Below, one piece after another: positions 5,586-12,753 of a stretch of 13,431 nucleotides of DNA. Within the stretch, counting starts at the first letter, position 1, and each line of letters opens with the position of its first letter. The stretch covers positions 1 to 13,431 of the forward strand of contig JAHJQU010000212.1 of the NCBI GenBank assembly GCA_018819005.1, in the 5' to 3' direction. The notes beneath the pieces were generated by a model, which had not been told where the DNA came from, searched no databases, and saw only the letters and a program-made list of their open reading frames with translations. A program made the position numbers and the translations under genes. This stretch comes from Pseudomonadota bacterium. GTDB lineage: Bacteria; Desulfobacterota; Desulfobacteria; Desulfobacterales; RPRI01.

Positions 5586-7526
5586 CTATAATAGGTGTGA
5601 TGGTTCCAGGTTAAGGCCGAGTCGATCCATGGTCGCGGATGTCGGTACGCCTTGTTTGTCCCAACCGCAGTGGTTGTAGAATTCATCCACCATTTTTTTG
5701 AATTTTTGACGATCTATTGTCAGCCCGACAACATCGGGAGCACCGCGCTTTGTAGGTTCATCAAAATAGCGGTGATTGAGCATATCTCCTTTTTTCAGAT
5801 CGTTCCGTGTCAATCCCTCTCTCAAATTGAATAACCGTTCAAGATTGTTGCACCGCTCGGAGATCTCCCAAAGCTCCACAGGCGTAAATTCAAGGCCTGT
5901 GTTGTAATAGATCACCTTTGGCCAGTCCTCAAAATTAGGCAGGGTAGCTCCCAGAAATACTGTGTGGTATTTGCATATTCCAAGGCAATCAACTGCCATG
6001 AAACAGTTTTGATGCCAGAAGACCTGCCAGGGCTTGCCCTCATAGTCTGTATGTTCAGAGCTTAACGGGCCATCGTAGGGAACAGGATTGCTGTAAATCT
6101 TGCGCATAATCTTTTCGGGCAGGTGGTACAGGTCAATTGCCGGCCGGCTGCGAAGATGGTCGGATCCCCGTGAGGCAGTGGCAATGTTCAGAGCCAGGCC
6201 CGGCGTACCGCGTTCATCAGAATGCAGATTGCTCATGCCTTTAACCTGGACCAGATATTCAAAAGAATTTTTGCCGATTTTTTCGGATGCAGGGATACCG
6301 CCATCGGCAAGGACATCACCCAGCCAGCCCTTGCGAAGACAAATGCGATGCACCATCTCAAGAAGCGCTTCATCATTGCCGAATCGCAGATCCAGCCCGT
6401 CGGTCTCCTTGCTGGTAATAATTCCCAGTTCATAAAGCTCCATGGCCCATGCGATCATGCTGCCGATTTCAAGGTTGTCAACTCCGTACTGATTAACAAG
6501 ATGATTTCCCGTCAACACCGTTTCAGCTTTTCTGCAGTCCGGTTCAGATCCAAAAGCGCCAAGGGAGGTATATTCCGGACCCTCATCGTATTTTCCGGCA
6601 TAGGGTCCGGATGGTATTTTGTACTGGGCGCGGCAGTGAACCTGACATCCAAAACACCCGGTCATATGATGCGGCCCGATGGTTTCAGTGGCAATTTCAT
6701 CGAGTCTTTCGGGCTCGATGTCGTCGGCATACTCCATCTGATTATATTGAAAGTTGCGGGTACGTAATCCACCCCAGGAGTTTGTGGCTCCCCATATAAA
6801 AGGAGTACCCAGAGACCCCTGGGTGCCGCTGACTTTAGCGCTGGTAATCCCCTCGATAAACCGCTTGTTATATTCAAGGGCATCGATGGGATGGGCGATC
6901 TTGATGTCCATGGTGCCGCGAACAGCGACAGCTTTAAGGTTTTTTGAACCCATCACCGCACCCATGCCTGTGCGCCCTGCAGCGTTCTTAATACCGGTCA
7001 TGACATTGGCATATCTCACCAGCTTTTCGCCGGCCTGACCGATAACAGCGCTTTTAATATCCTCATCCCCGAGTTCTTCGCGAATTGCCCATTGAGTTTC
7101 TGTAGTGGATTTGCCCCACAGGTAGGCAGCATCACGAATTTCTATCCTTCCGTTGTGAATCCAGATATACACCGGGCTTTTGGCTTTGCCTGTTATAACA
7201 AGGTGATGAAAACCGGCCCAGGCCATCTCAGGTGCAAAAAATCCACCCATATTGGCGCTGCCCAGCAAACCGGTAAGCGGTGATTTGGCCATGATGTGAG
7301 TGCGGGCAGTGGCCGATGCGCAGGTCGCAGTCAGAATTCCGCCGCTGATCATCAATGGATTATCAGGTCCGAGTGGATCGCATCCCTGAGGCGCGTGATT
7401 GTAAAGCAGGTAGGCGTCCAATCCTCGGCCGCCCAGGAATTTTTTTCGAATTTCCATCGGGATCGGTTTGGTTTCAATTTTACCCGTGGAGAGATTGATG
7501 TATGCAATTTTTCTATCTAACGCCAT
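5586..7526 (-). CDS. aor: Tungsten-dependent aldehyde:ferredoxin oxidoreductase family protein
   Basis: At 646 residues this is a full-length AOR. The N-terminal domain carries LGGRGLDAYLLY (31-42), ARTHIMAKSPLTG (74-86) and GRTGMGAVMGSKNLKAV (184-200), the metal-bispterin-binding signatures. The [4Fe-4S] ligands are C291, C294 and C298 (CFGCQVHC) plus C518 in VDCLGICKYH, equivalent to the D-x-x-G-x-C motif of Pyrococcus AOR. E318 in GPEYTSLG and H435 in NLHSDERG sit where catalytic Glu and His occur in the family. AORs oxidise aldehydes to acids, or the reverse at low potential, in the cytoplasm; the substrate is not predictable here. The start has a strong GGAGG site, and the gene overlaps the upstream zinc-ribbon gene by 14 nt. 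Relatives include BamB of benzoyl-CoA reductase, but no other bam genes are seen. Confidence 0.95.
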   Translation of the reverse strand: MALDRKIAYINLSTGKIETKPIPMEIRKKFLGGRGLDAYLLYNHAPQGCDPLGPDNPLMISGGILTATCASATARTHIMAKSPLTGLLGSANMGGFFAPEMAWAGFHHLVITGKAKSPVYIWIHNGRIEIRDAAYLWGKSTTETQWAIREELGDEDIKSAVIGQAGEKLVRYANVMTGIKNAAGRTGMGAVMGSKNLKAVAVRGTMDIKIAHPIDALEYNKRFIEGITSAKVSGTQGSLGTPFIWGATNSWGGLRTRNFQYNQMEYADDIEPERLDEIATETIGPHHMTGCFGCQVHCRAQYKIPSGPYAGKYDEGPEYTSLGAFGSEPDCRKAETVLTGNHLVNQYGVDNLEIGSMIAWAMELYELGIITSKETDGLDLRFGNDEALLEMVHRICLRKGWLGDVLADGGIPASEKIGKNSFEYLVQVKGMSNLHSDERGTPGLALNIATASRGSDHLRSRPAIDLYHLPEKIMRKIYSNPVPYDGPLSSEHTDYEGKPWQVFWHQNCFMAVDCLGICKYHTVFLGATLPNFEDWPKVIYYNTGLEFTPVELWEISERCNNLERLFNLREGLTRNDLKKGDMLNHRYFDEPTKRGAPDVVGLTIDRQKFKKMVDEFYNHCGWDKQGVPTSATMDRLGLNLEPSHLL

Positions 7527-7821
7527 CTTTAACCCCCTCCTTTACCTGAGATTTGCTTTTTGATGTTGATAATTTTCTGCTCAATGCTTCGGCCGCGATT
7601 TTCCGGTTGACTTCCCATACCGGTCCGCGTATTCGCGGCAGATCTGGTCTCACCCAGTAAATCCGATACTCCATTCCACAGGTTGCGCACTTGATGTGAG
7701 CTGCGCCCGGGGATGGCTCCATTCTCTCCATGCAGCTCGGGTTGTGACATCTGACCTTGCCGAAAGTTCTGGTTTTGCGTAAAGATTCGGCTGATGAAAG
7801 TTTTTCTGAGTCGTTTGCCAT
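7513..7821 (-). CDS. Small zinc-ribbon-like protein, first gene of the AOR operon
   Basis: This 102-residue protein has four cysteines, C25-x4-C30 and C45-x2-C48 (KCATCGMEYRIYWV), arranged like a zinc ribbon or rubredoxin-like knuckle, though a redox iron site cannot be excluded. A conserved-looking segment, RPDLPRIRGPVWEVNRK, follows, and then a Lys/Ser-rich charged tail. I cannot name the family. It starts behind AAGGAG and its 3' end overlaps the aor start by 14 nt, so the two are translationally coupled and probably work together, for example in AOR assembly, metal insertion or electron transfer. A second open frame in the same region (7529-7750) lacks these features. Confidence 0.75.
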   Translation of the reverse strand: MANDSEKLSSAESLRKTRTFGKVRCHNPSCMERMEPSPGAAHIKCATCGMEYRIYWVRPDLPRIRGPVWEVNRKIAAEALSRKLSTSKSKSQVKEGVKDGVR

Positions 7822-7912
7822 GACAAACTCCTTATTTTTGATTTTGATTATTTTGTCAGTTTAAGAACTATTGTTCACTATCATGAATTAATTATTTTAT
7901 ATATTTACTTGC

Positions 7913-7940
7913 TTTTTAACAGATTCAAATAGAATGTCAA
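7913..7940 (-). promoter_or_regulatory. Candidate promoter of the AOR operon
   Basis: On the minus strand TTGACA (7940-7935), 16 nt, TAAAAA (7918-7913) would start transcription near 7905, about 85 nt before the zinc-ribbon gene. The -10 is imperfect. GAAC-TATT-GTTC (7865-7876) is a small palindrome in the leader that could bind a regulator. The region 7822-8100 is strikingly AT-rich, as expected for a divergent promoter region. Confidence 0.5.
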
Positions 7941-7992
7941 TGATAATTTTCGCATTAATACAATAAAACAGGTGTCATTATTATTTTTATGG

Positions 7993-8020
7993 TTGACAGA
8001 ACCCTACTTTTTAATATAAA
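7993..8020 (+). promoter_or_regulatory. Candidate promoter of the ferredoxin-metV operon
   Basis: TTGACA (7993-7998), 16 nt, TATAAA (8015-8020) is a strong sigma70-like promoter. Transcription would start near 8027 and give a leader of about 260 nt that runs through repeat copy B before the first ferredoxin gene. It lies inside the segment bounded by the inverted repeats and points outward. Its -35 is about 50 nt from that of the divergent AOR promoter, so one regulator could control both. Confidence 0.6.
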
Positions 8021-8100
8021 TTATAAACAACCGATTCGTTCATTATGCTGAATTATTTTATTTATCCCTGTCCTTACGGCGATTAAGATGAGACTTTTGC

Positions 8101-8255
8101 AGAACATTCAATTTTGCTCAAGTTCAAAAGGCTTATGTTCATGGTTTATGGTTACTGGTTCCTGGTTAAAAGAAACAACCAGAAACTGTAAACCAGAGAC
8201 CAGAAACCAAGTCTTTAAATAAATCGAGCAAAAGGGGGCGTTATGCAAAGGTCTC
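8101..8255. repeat. Long inverted repeat, copy B
   Basis: Inverted copy of 3348-3522, lacking the short hairpin insertion of copy A. It sits in the leader of the ferredoxin-metV operon, 31 nt before the first candidate start codon. In both copies the same end (GAGRCCTTTGCATAAC in copy A orientation) faces away from the AOR operon, toward the moaD-like gene on the left and the ferredoxin gene on the right. CTGGTT-N9-AACCAG could fold as a hairpin in the leader RNA. Confidence 0.92.
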
Positions 8256-8285
8256 AAGATATCCGCATAGCCGTTAGTTAGTGCT

Positions 8286-8906
8286 ATGCTTTATATTAAA
8301 CAGGTTGTGCCGATGACGATAAAAATGACCTCATGTGAAAACGACATCCCTCCCAGCCGCGCCATTTCTGAAGAGATGGTTGTACGACTTAAAAAAGGCG
8401 ATCCGTCGGTGCTCATTCCCAGCGATGGCAATATTAGGGCAACCCCCAAAGTTCTGGCTCTCGATCCTCAAAAGTGCAACGGCTGCAAACTCTGTGAAAT
8501 CGCCTGCTCTCTTTTCCATGACGGTGAAGTCGATCCGGCCCGATCACGAATCCATGTCCTCGAATGGAATTTGAAGGGAATTTTTCTGCCTGTTTTCTGC
8601 CAGCATTGCGCCGATGCGCCTTGCAAGGCGGCATGCCCAAAGGACGCCATATCCTGGCAGGATGATTGGGGAAGAGTCGTGATCGATTATGACCGATGTG
8701 TGTCGTGTCAAATGTGCGTGGCTGCCTGCCCCTTCGGGTCCATCGGATTCGACAAGGCTCGTGAAGTCGTTTTTAAATGCGATTTGTGCAACGGCCAGCC
8801 GCAGTGCGTGAATTTTTGCGAACCCGGAGCGCTGACGTTCGCATATGCTGACAGGATCCCTTATCCGAGAATTCGCCAGGCTGCCGGCATCATGAGGAGA
8901 TATTAG
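8286..8906 (+). CDS. Four-cluster [4Fe-4S] ferredoxin with N-terminal extension
   Basis: The 206-residue protein carries 16 cysteines as C64/67/70/74, C105/108/113/117, C138/141/144/148 and C165/168/174/178, four [4Fe-4S] clusters. Its spacing matches the AOR ferredoxin at 5065-5562, with shared text such as PARSRI and FKCDLC-x-GQPQCV, so the two are paralogues. It differs by an extra segment of about 50 residues before the first cluster. The start is uncertain: ATG 8286 has no clear ribosome-binding site, and ATG 8313 (with AGG upstream) or 8325 are alternatives. Its stop abuts the next gene's ATG directly. It is probably the electron carrier linking this operon's MetV-like protein to the AOR system or to other low-potential donors. 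Confidence 0.85.
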   Translation: MLYIKQVVPMTIKMTSCENDIPPSRAISEEMVVRLKKGDPSVLIPSDGNIRATPKVLALDPQKCNGCKLCEIACSLFHDGEVDPARSRIHVLEWNLKGIFLPVFCQHCADAPCKAACPKDAISWQDDWGRVVIDYDRCVSCQMCVAACPFGSIGFDKAREVVFKCDLCNGQPQCVNFCEPGALTFAYADRIPYPRIRQAAGIMRRY

Positions 8907-9302
8907 ATGACCTATTTTCAGGTTAACAGCAAATGCAACGGGTGTCTTGCCTGTTTACAAAATTGTCCTGCCAATGCGATCGATGTTAACGACTCAGGCG
9001 CCAAGAGAAAGCTGCTGCATAACATGGCACGCTGCGCACGCTGCGGTAATTGCTGGCGCATATGTCCCCAACAGGCCATTGAATTTCAGCACATGCTGAC
9101 AAACCAGTGGGATGAAGTCGTTGAGCTGGATCTTATTCACTGCCAGGTGTGCGAAGAGCCACTCTATACGTCCGCCTTCAGAGAAACTCTTGCGGGGAAA
9201 ACAGGCACTTTGGAAACGCCATTGTGTTCCCGACATAAAGAGGCTCTCACCCTGAAGGTCAACGCCCATTTTGCCGGTTACAAATCAGGCCAAACGAGGT
9301 AA
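8907..9302 (+). CDS. Dicluster ferredoxin with extra C-terminal metal-binding motif
   Basis: This 131-residue protein has two classical [4Fe-4S] motifs, C10/13/16/20 and C43/46/49/53, each ending in CP as in bacterial 2[4Fe-4S] ferredoxins. The C-terminal part adds HCQVCEEPLY (C79, C82) and LCSRHK (C107, H110), like the extra C-x2-C segment of HycF/NuoI-like subunits, and may bind a zinc or another metal. ATG 8907 directly follows the preceding stop, with GAGGAG seven nt upstream. It probably passes electrons between the first ferredoxin and the MetV-like protein encoded next. Confidence 0.85.
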   Translation: MTYFQVNSKCNGCLACLQNCPANAIDVNDSGAKRKLLHNMARCARCGNCWRICPQQAIEFQHMLTNQWDEVVELDLIHCQVCEEPLYTSAFRETLAGKTGTLETPLCSRHKEALTLKVNAHFAGYKSGQTR

Positions 9303-9306
9303 TGTC

Positions 9307-9990
9307 ATGATCGTCGGTGATATCAAACCAATAGAAGAAATCGTGGCTTCAATTTGCGGATATGAAAAAATTCTGATTGTCGGTTGTGGAAGCTGTGTGT
9401 CCGTATGCCTTTCCGGTGGAGATCGTGAAGTGCAAATGCTGTCACAGGAATTAAAACGCAAAGTACACTATGAAAATGCTCCGCCTGCCGTTTCGGTGGA
9501 CAACACTCTGAGACAATGCGAACTGGATCTCATCAAAGCCTACCACAAAGTACCCGAAGGAACTGATGCCGTACTTTCCATGGCCTGCGGCGCCGGTGTT
9601 CAAACCATGGCCGAAGCCCTGGATCCGCTGCCGGTACTTCCGGCATTAAATACAACCTTTTTAGGAGCATCCTTTGAACCGGGAATTTGGCAGGAAATGT
9701 GCGTGGGCTGCGGGAACTGTCTGTTGACCCTTACCGGCGGCATTTGCCCGATTGCCCGCTGCTCAAAAAGCCTGTTGCACGGACCGTGCGGAGGCACCAA
9801 CGGCCGGAACTGCGAAGTAAGCCCGGATATCCCATGCGCCTGGGTTAAAATCATTGAGCGGCTGTCCAGGCAAAATAAACTTGATCTGCTCTCCGGAATA
9901 CACGAACCAAGAGACTGGCGTCCAGGAGGCGCGGCGGGCCCGCGAATCCGGATGCGGACCGGTGTCGGCGGCAGTCCCGGTTTCCCATGA
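9307..9990 (+). CDS. metV: MetV-like protein (methylene-THF reductase C-terminal family)
   Basis: The 227-residue protein (start chosen at 9307, with GAGG seven nt upstream and the preceding stop at 9300-9302) matches MetV, the Fe-S partner of MetF in acetogens and sulfate reducers. Near the N-terminus is GCGSCVSVCLSGGDREV (C27, C30, C34). The C-terminal signature runs MCVGCGNCLLTLTGGICP (131-148), RCSKSLLHGPCGG (151-163) and CEVSPDIPCAWVKI (169-182). In the known complex MetV feeds electrons to the flavin of MetF, which reduces methylene-THF. No metF is present here, so its partner is probably another protein of this operon. The C-terminal tail is Gly/Pro/Arg-rich. It overlaps the next gene by 4 nt (ATGA). 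Confidence 0.87.
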   Translation: MIVGDIKPIEEIVASICGYEKILIVGCGSCVSVCLSGGDREVQMLSQELKRKVHYENAPPAVSVDNTLRQCELDLIKAYHKVPEGTDAVLSMACGAGVQTMAEALDPLPVLPALNTTFLGASFEPGIWQEMCVGCGNCLLTLTGGICPIARCSKSLLHGPCGGTNGRNCEVSPDIPCAWVKIIERLSRQNKLDLLSGIHEPRDWRPGGAAGPRIRMRTGVGGSPGFP

Positions 9991-11390
9991 TGAAAAAAAT
10001 GGCCATCATAACCAGTTATTTTGATGGCGAATCCTATGGGCTGCTGGGGCCTCAAATGGCCGCGACCGTGATTCAGGAGAACACCCCCTATGAGTGCATC
10101 GTTATTGCCGTAACCCATTCGGATGACAAGACCGTTTTAAAAAAAGCTCTTTCAGGCTATTTCGGCAGGGAGATGCCGATTGTCGGTTTTTCCAGCCTGA
10201 GCGGCAGGGAAGACCTTTTTCTCTTTGCCAAAGCGCTTAAAGCAGAGGGAGCAGTAACCATTCTCGCAGGTCCTCAATCGGATGTCGATTTTTCGGGAGA
10301 AACAGGCTGGAGGGATTATCCGCATCGCTTTCGCGGACTCTCGGAGTGCTTTTCCTTTGCCCTGCAAGGGCCCGCGGAACAGGCTATTCCGGTATTGGAA
10401 GGAATTGCTAACGGGCAATGGCGGAACGCATCCGGTCTGCTGTACACTGACGATGAAGGCCGAATCGTTAAAACTCCCCGGCAGTCATGGAAGAATAAAT
10501 TCCTGCGCAGGGTCCGGTGGAACAACCTCTACCGGGTTGGACGGGCAGGTCTTGAAAATCCGACAATAAATTCGGGCCAGGTGCTTCAGCATATCGGATG
10601 TCCTCATGCGGCCCGCGCAAAACTGATCGAAGTAGATTATCCTTACCATTTGGATAAAAAGGGAGATAAAAAGATAAGACTGAAGTTCAGGGGATGCAGC
10701 TTCTGTGATGTTTCAAGTGACAAGGGCTTTTACGGGGCCCTGAATTCTGAGACGGTCCTTTCCCAGATTGCATGCCTTCCTGAGGATTCAGACGGAAGAA
10801 AAATCAGCTTTGAACTGATCAACGAAAATGCCCTTCCCGGCCTGCCCCTTCTTATTCGGGAAAGTAGTGAGCGGGGGATGTCTCTGACTCAGATCAATCT
10901 CACCTTAAGGGCCGACTGGTTTCTCAGTAATGAAAATTATCTCAGAGAAGCCCTGCACATGGCTCGAAAGCTGCGGATGCGAATTATGTTGTCTTCCATC
11001 GGCTTTGAATCCTTTGATGATCGAATTCTGAGAAATCTGAACAAGGGCCTGACCGTGAAGACAAACATTGACGCCATTTTGCTCATGCGTCGGCTTAAAA
11101 ATGAATTTCCACTGCAATGGGCCTATTCCAACCGGGACGGTGCCAATCACGGGTTTATTCATCCGACGCCGTGGGATTCCCCGGAGACGGATTTTAATAT
11201 TCAGCAGGTCACAGCCTCCTGTCGCATGCATTCGGACATACTTCCGGCCCACAGCGTCCCTTTGATAATCCATCATGCCTCAGGCCTGGCCGACTGGATC
11301 CGCGAAATCGAAACAAGCGAAAAGATGCTCTTTGAGCGATACGTTTCGGTTATTGGATGGTGGCGGGAAGCTCTGTTGGGTCGGTATTGA
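9987..11390 (+). CDS. B12-binding-domain / radical-SAM-like protein with non-canonical cysteine motif
   Basis: The 467-residue protein has an N-terminal Rossmann-like region with PIVGFSSLSGREDLFLFAKA (64-83) and VTILAGPQSD (90-99), as in cobalamin-binding domains of class B radical SAM enzymes. The later IGFESFDDRILRNLNKGL (338-355) is the classic radical SAM barrel motif seen downstream of the cluster-binding loop. The loop itself is unusual: RGCSFCDVSSDKGFYG (235-250) has C237 and C240, but the position four before C237, the first Cys of C-x3-C-x2-C, is Lys. C205 in QHIGCPHAARAK might complete a cluster site. It may be a divergent AdoMet enzyme, or a degenerate one retaining cobalamin binding. 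It is translationally coupled to metV by a 4-nt overlap and ends the operon. No intrinsic terminator is visible in the 40 nt before the convergent lysR gene. Confidence 0.72.
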   Translation: MMKKMAIITSYFDGESYGLLGPQMAATVIQENTPYECIVIAVTHSDDKTVLKKALSGYFGREMPIVGFSSLSGREDLFLFAKALKAEGAVTILAGPQSDVDFSGETGWRDYPHRFRGLSECFSFALQGPAEQAIPVLEGIANGQWRNASGLLYTDDEGRIVKTPRQSWKNKFLRRVRWNNLYRVGRAGLENPTINSGQVLQHIGCPHAARAKLIEVDYPYHLDKKGDKKIRLKFRGCSFCDVSSDKGFYGALNSETVLSQIACLPEDSDGRKISFELINENALPGLPLLIRESSERGMSLTQINLTLRADWFLSNENYLREALHMARKLRMRIMLSSIGFESFDDRILRNLNKGLTVKTNIDAILLMRRLKNEFPLQWAYSNRDGANHGFIHPTPWDSPETDFNIQQVTASCRMHSDILPAHSVPLIIHHASGLADWIREIETSEKMLFERYVSVIGWWREALLGRY

Positions 11391-11430
11391 AGCCCGGCCC
11401 CAAAGGGTATGTTATTCAAAGGTCTTGGAG

Positions 11431-12390
11431 CTATTTGTCGGCTTTATGGTCCGCCAAAATCTTGGCCATATAACCACCGATGCCCATGGGAGTCATATCT
11501 CTTCCGACCTGCAGTTTTTCCAGTGTATCCAAAAAGGCTTTGGCAGGTGGCGAAAGTTGCTGGTCTTTTAAGTAGGCTATGCTGACATCAAGATAAATTT
11601 TAGGTCCCTTCAAAGGGATCGTTACCAGTTTGTGCTGCGATATCTCCTGAATGACAGCCTCCCGGACCAGAAAGGAAACCCCTTCACCCACCTGTACCAG
11701 TTGTTTGATAAATTCGGCGTTGCTGGTTTCCATAAGAATATTGGGGCTGCAGTGGTCTCCGGCAAACAAATAGTCAACCAGTCTGCGCGTTCCGGAGCCT
11801 TTATCCTTCATTATGAAAAGCTCATGGGCCAGTTCTTTGAAAAAGATGGACTTTCTTTTCGCAAGAGGATGATTGGGGCCTACTATCACCGCCATCTCTT
11901 CTTTGCTGAAAGGAATAAAGCGGACCCCTTCAATCTCTTCCGCCTTGGCGATTATGGCCACTTCATTCTTGAACTCAAGCAGGCTTTGTCCCATTTCGCG
12001 GGAGCTGCCTTCGTTTAATTCAATCCTTATATTCGGATAGCTGCGATGAAAGGCGGATATCATAACCGGCATAAAATAGCGCGCATAAGCTTTTGTGGTG
12101 CCGATACGCAGTATGCCACGATTGAGTTTGCGGATGTCGTCGATGGCGTTTTCGATCTCTTTTTCGATCTCAAATACGTTTTGCGCGTACTCAAACAAGG
12201 CCTGTCCTTCACTGGTCAGGAATATGCAGCGTCCTATTTTTTTGAAAAGCTTCAGTCCGCAGAACTCTTCGAAGGCTTTGATTTGGGCTGTGACAGCCGG
12301 CTGGGAAATAAAGAGTTCGGCGGCGGCCCTGGTATAATTTAATGTTTTGGCCGCATGATAAAATATGCGTAACTGATTGAAGTTCATCAT
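11431..12390 (-). CDS. LysR-family transcriptional regulator
   Basis: The 319-residue protein has the standard LysR layout. An N-terminal helix-turn-helix (about 1-60) contains NFNQLRIFYHAAKTLNYTRA and FISQPAVTAQIKAFEE. A linker helix follows (about 65-88), then a periplasmic-binding-like effector domain starting at GILRIGTTKAYARYFMPVM and extending to about residue 295, with VGEGVSFLVREAV as a typical late motif. Two ATGs open the frame (12390 and 12387). It converges on the metV operon and diverges from the PEP-utilizing gene at 12826. A canonical LysR palindrome (12456-12478) in between suggests it controls itself and that gene. Overall it resembles CbbR/CysB-like LysRs, but the inducer cannot be named. 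Confidence 0.93.
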   Translation of the reverse strand: MMNFNQLRIFYHAAKTLNYTRAAAELFISQPAVTAQIKAFEEFCGLKLFKKIGRCIFLTSEGQALFEYAQNVFEIEKEIENAIDDIRKLNRGILRIGTTKAYARYFMPVMISAFHRSYPNIRIELNEGSSREMGQSLLEFKNEVAIIAKAEEIEGVRFIPFSKEEMAVIVGPNHPLAKRKSIFFKELAHELFIMKDKGSGTRRLVDYLFAGDHCSPNILMETSNAEFIKQLVQVGEGVSFLVREAVIQEISQHKLVTIPLKGPKIYLDVSIAYLKDQQLSPPAKAFLDTLEKLQVGRDMTPMGIGGYMAKILADHKADK

Positions 12391-12455
12391 AGCGTAAAAC
12401 CTAATCGACCCACAGCGAACCGGATTTGGATAGAAAAATGTTATGTATTTATATC

Positions 12456-12478
12456 ATCCATAAGCGTGGCTTATGGAT
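12456..12478. promoter_or_regulatory. LysR-type operator palindrome (TAA-N7-TTA inside a 10-bp inverted repeat)
   Basis: ATCCATAAGC and GCTTATGGAT form a perfect 10-bp inverted repeat around GTG, containing TAA-N7-TTA (T-N11-A), the canonical LysR box. It lies 66-88 nt upstream of the lysR start. On the minus strand a TATAAA (12453-12448) directly adjoins it, fitting autorepression. On the plus strand TTGACA at 12497-12502 lies downstream of the box, although the best -10 (TATAAA, 12523-12528) is 20 nt away, longer than ideal. Confidence 0.7.
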
Positions 12479-12534
12479 AGCATAAATAATATTGGTTTGA
12501 CAGGATTTTTTTATTTATCCATTATAAACTTTAT

Positions 12535-12684
12535 GGACTCGTAAAAAGTCGGAATTCAGACGGCAAAGTAAAAAGCTCATTATACAAGGCACGCGAATCT
12601 TGAGGAATGAAGCGTACTTATTGGTACGCTGCAATGACAAAAGATGAAGCGCAACACAGTAGAATGACTTTTTACGAAGCCGTC
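12535..12684. mobile_element. MITE-like element of about 150 bp with terminal inverted repeats
   Basis: The left end GGACTCGTAAAAAGTC (12535-12550) is mirrored by GACTTTTTACGAAGCC (12666-12681), terminal inverted repeats of about 15 bp with few mismatches. An internal perfect hairpin AGCGTAC-TTATTG-GTACGCT (12611-12630) lies between them. No open frame is present. Size, terminal repeats and lack of coding capacity fit a non-autonomous mobile element or a dispersed intergenic repeat. I cannot identify a clear target-site duplication. It sits between the LysR operator/promoter region and the gene at 12826, so that gene's leader would include it. Confidence 0.6.
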
Positions 12685-12753
12685 AAGCTTGGTTTCTAAC
12701 CCCGATAAACGGGATAAGTAAGTTTACGAAATTATTTCAGCCACTCTTTTAAG

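Noticed and set aside
5586..7526. AOR as BamB of a class II benzoyl-CoA reductase
   Set aside because: BamB belongs to the same family, but no BamC-I type subunits are nearby and AOR-like signatures alone do not distinguish them.
7529..7750. Minus-strand open frame ending before aor
   Set aside because: Out of frame with the four-cysteine protein that overlaps aor; it has no motif and is a shadow.
11405..11427. Possible third copy of the long repeat between the radical-SAM-like gene and lysR
   Set aside because: Only about 18 nt resemble the repeat end (GTTAT-x-CAAAGGTCT); too short to support homology.
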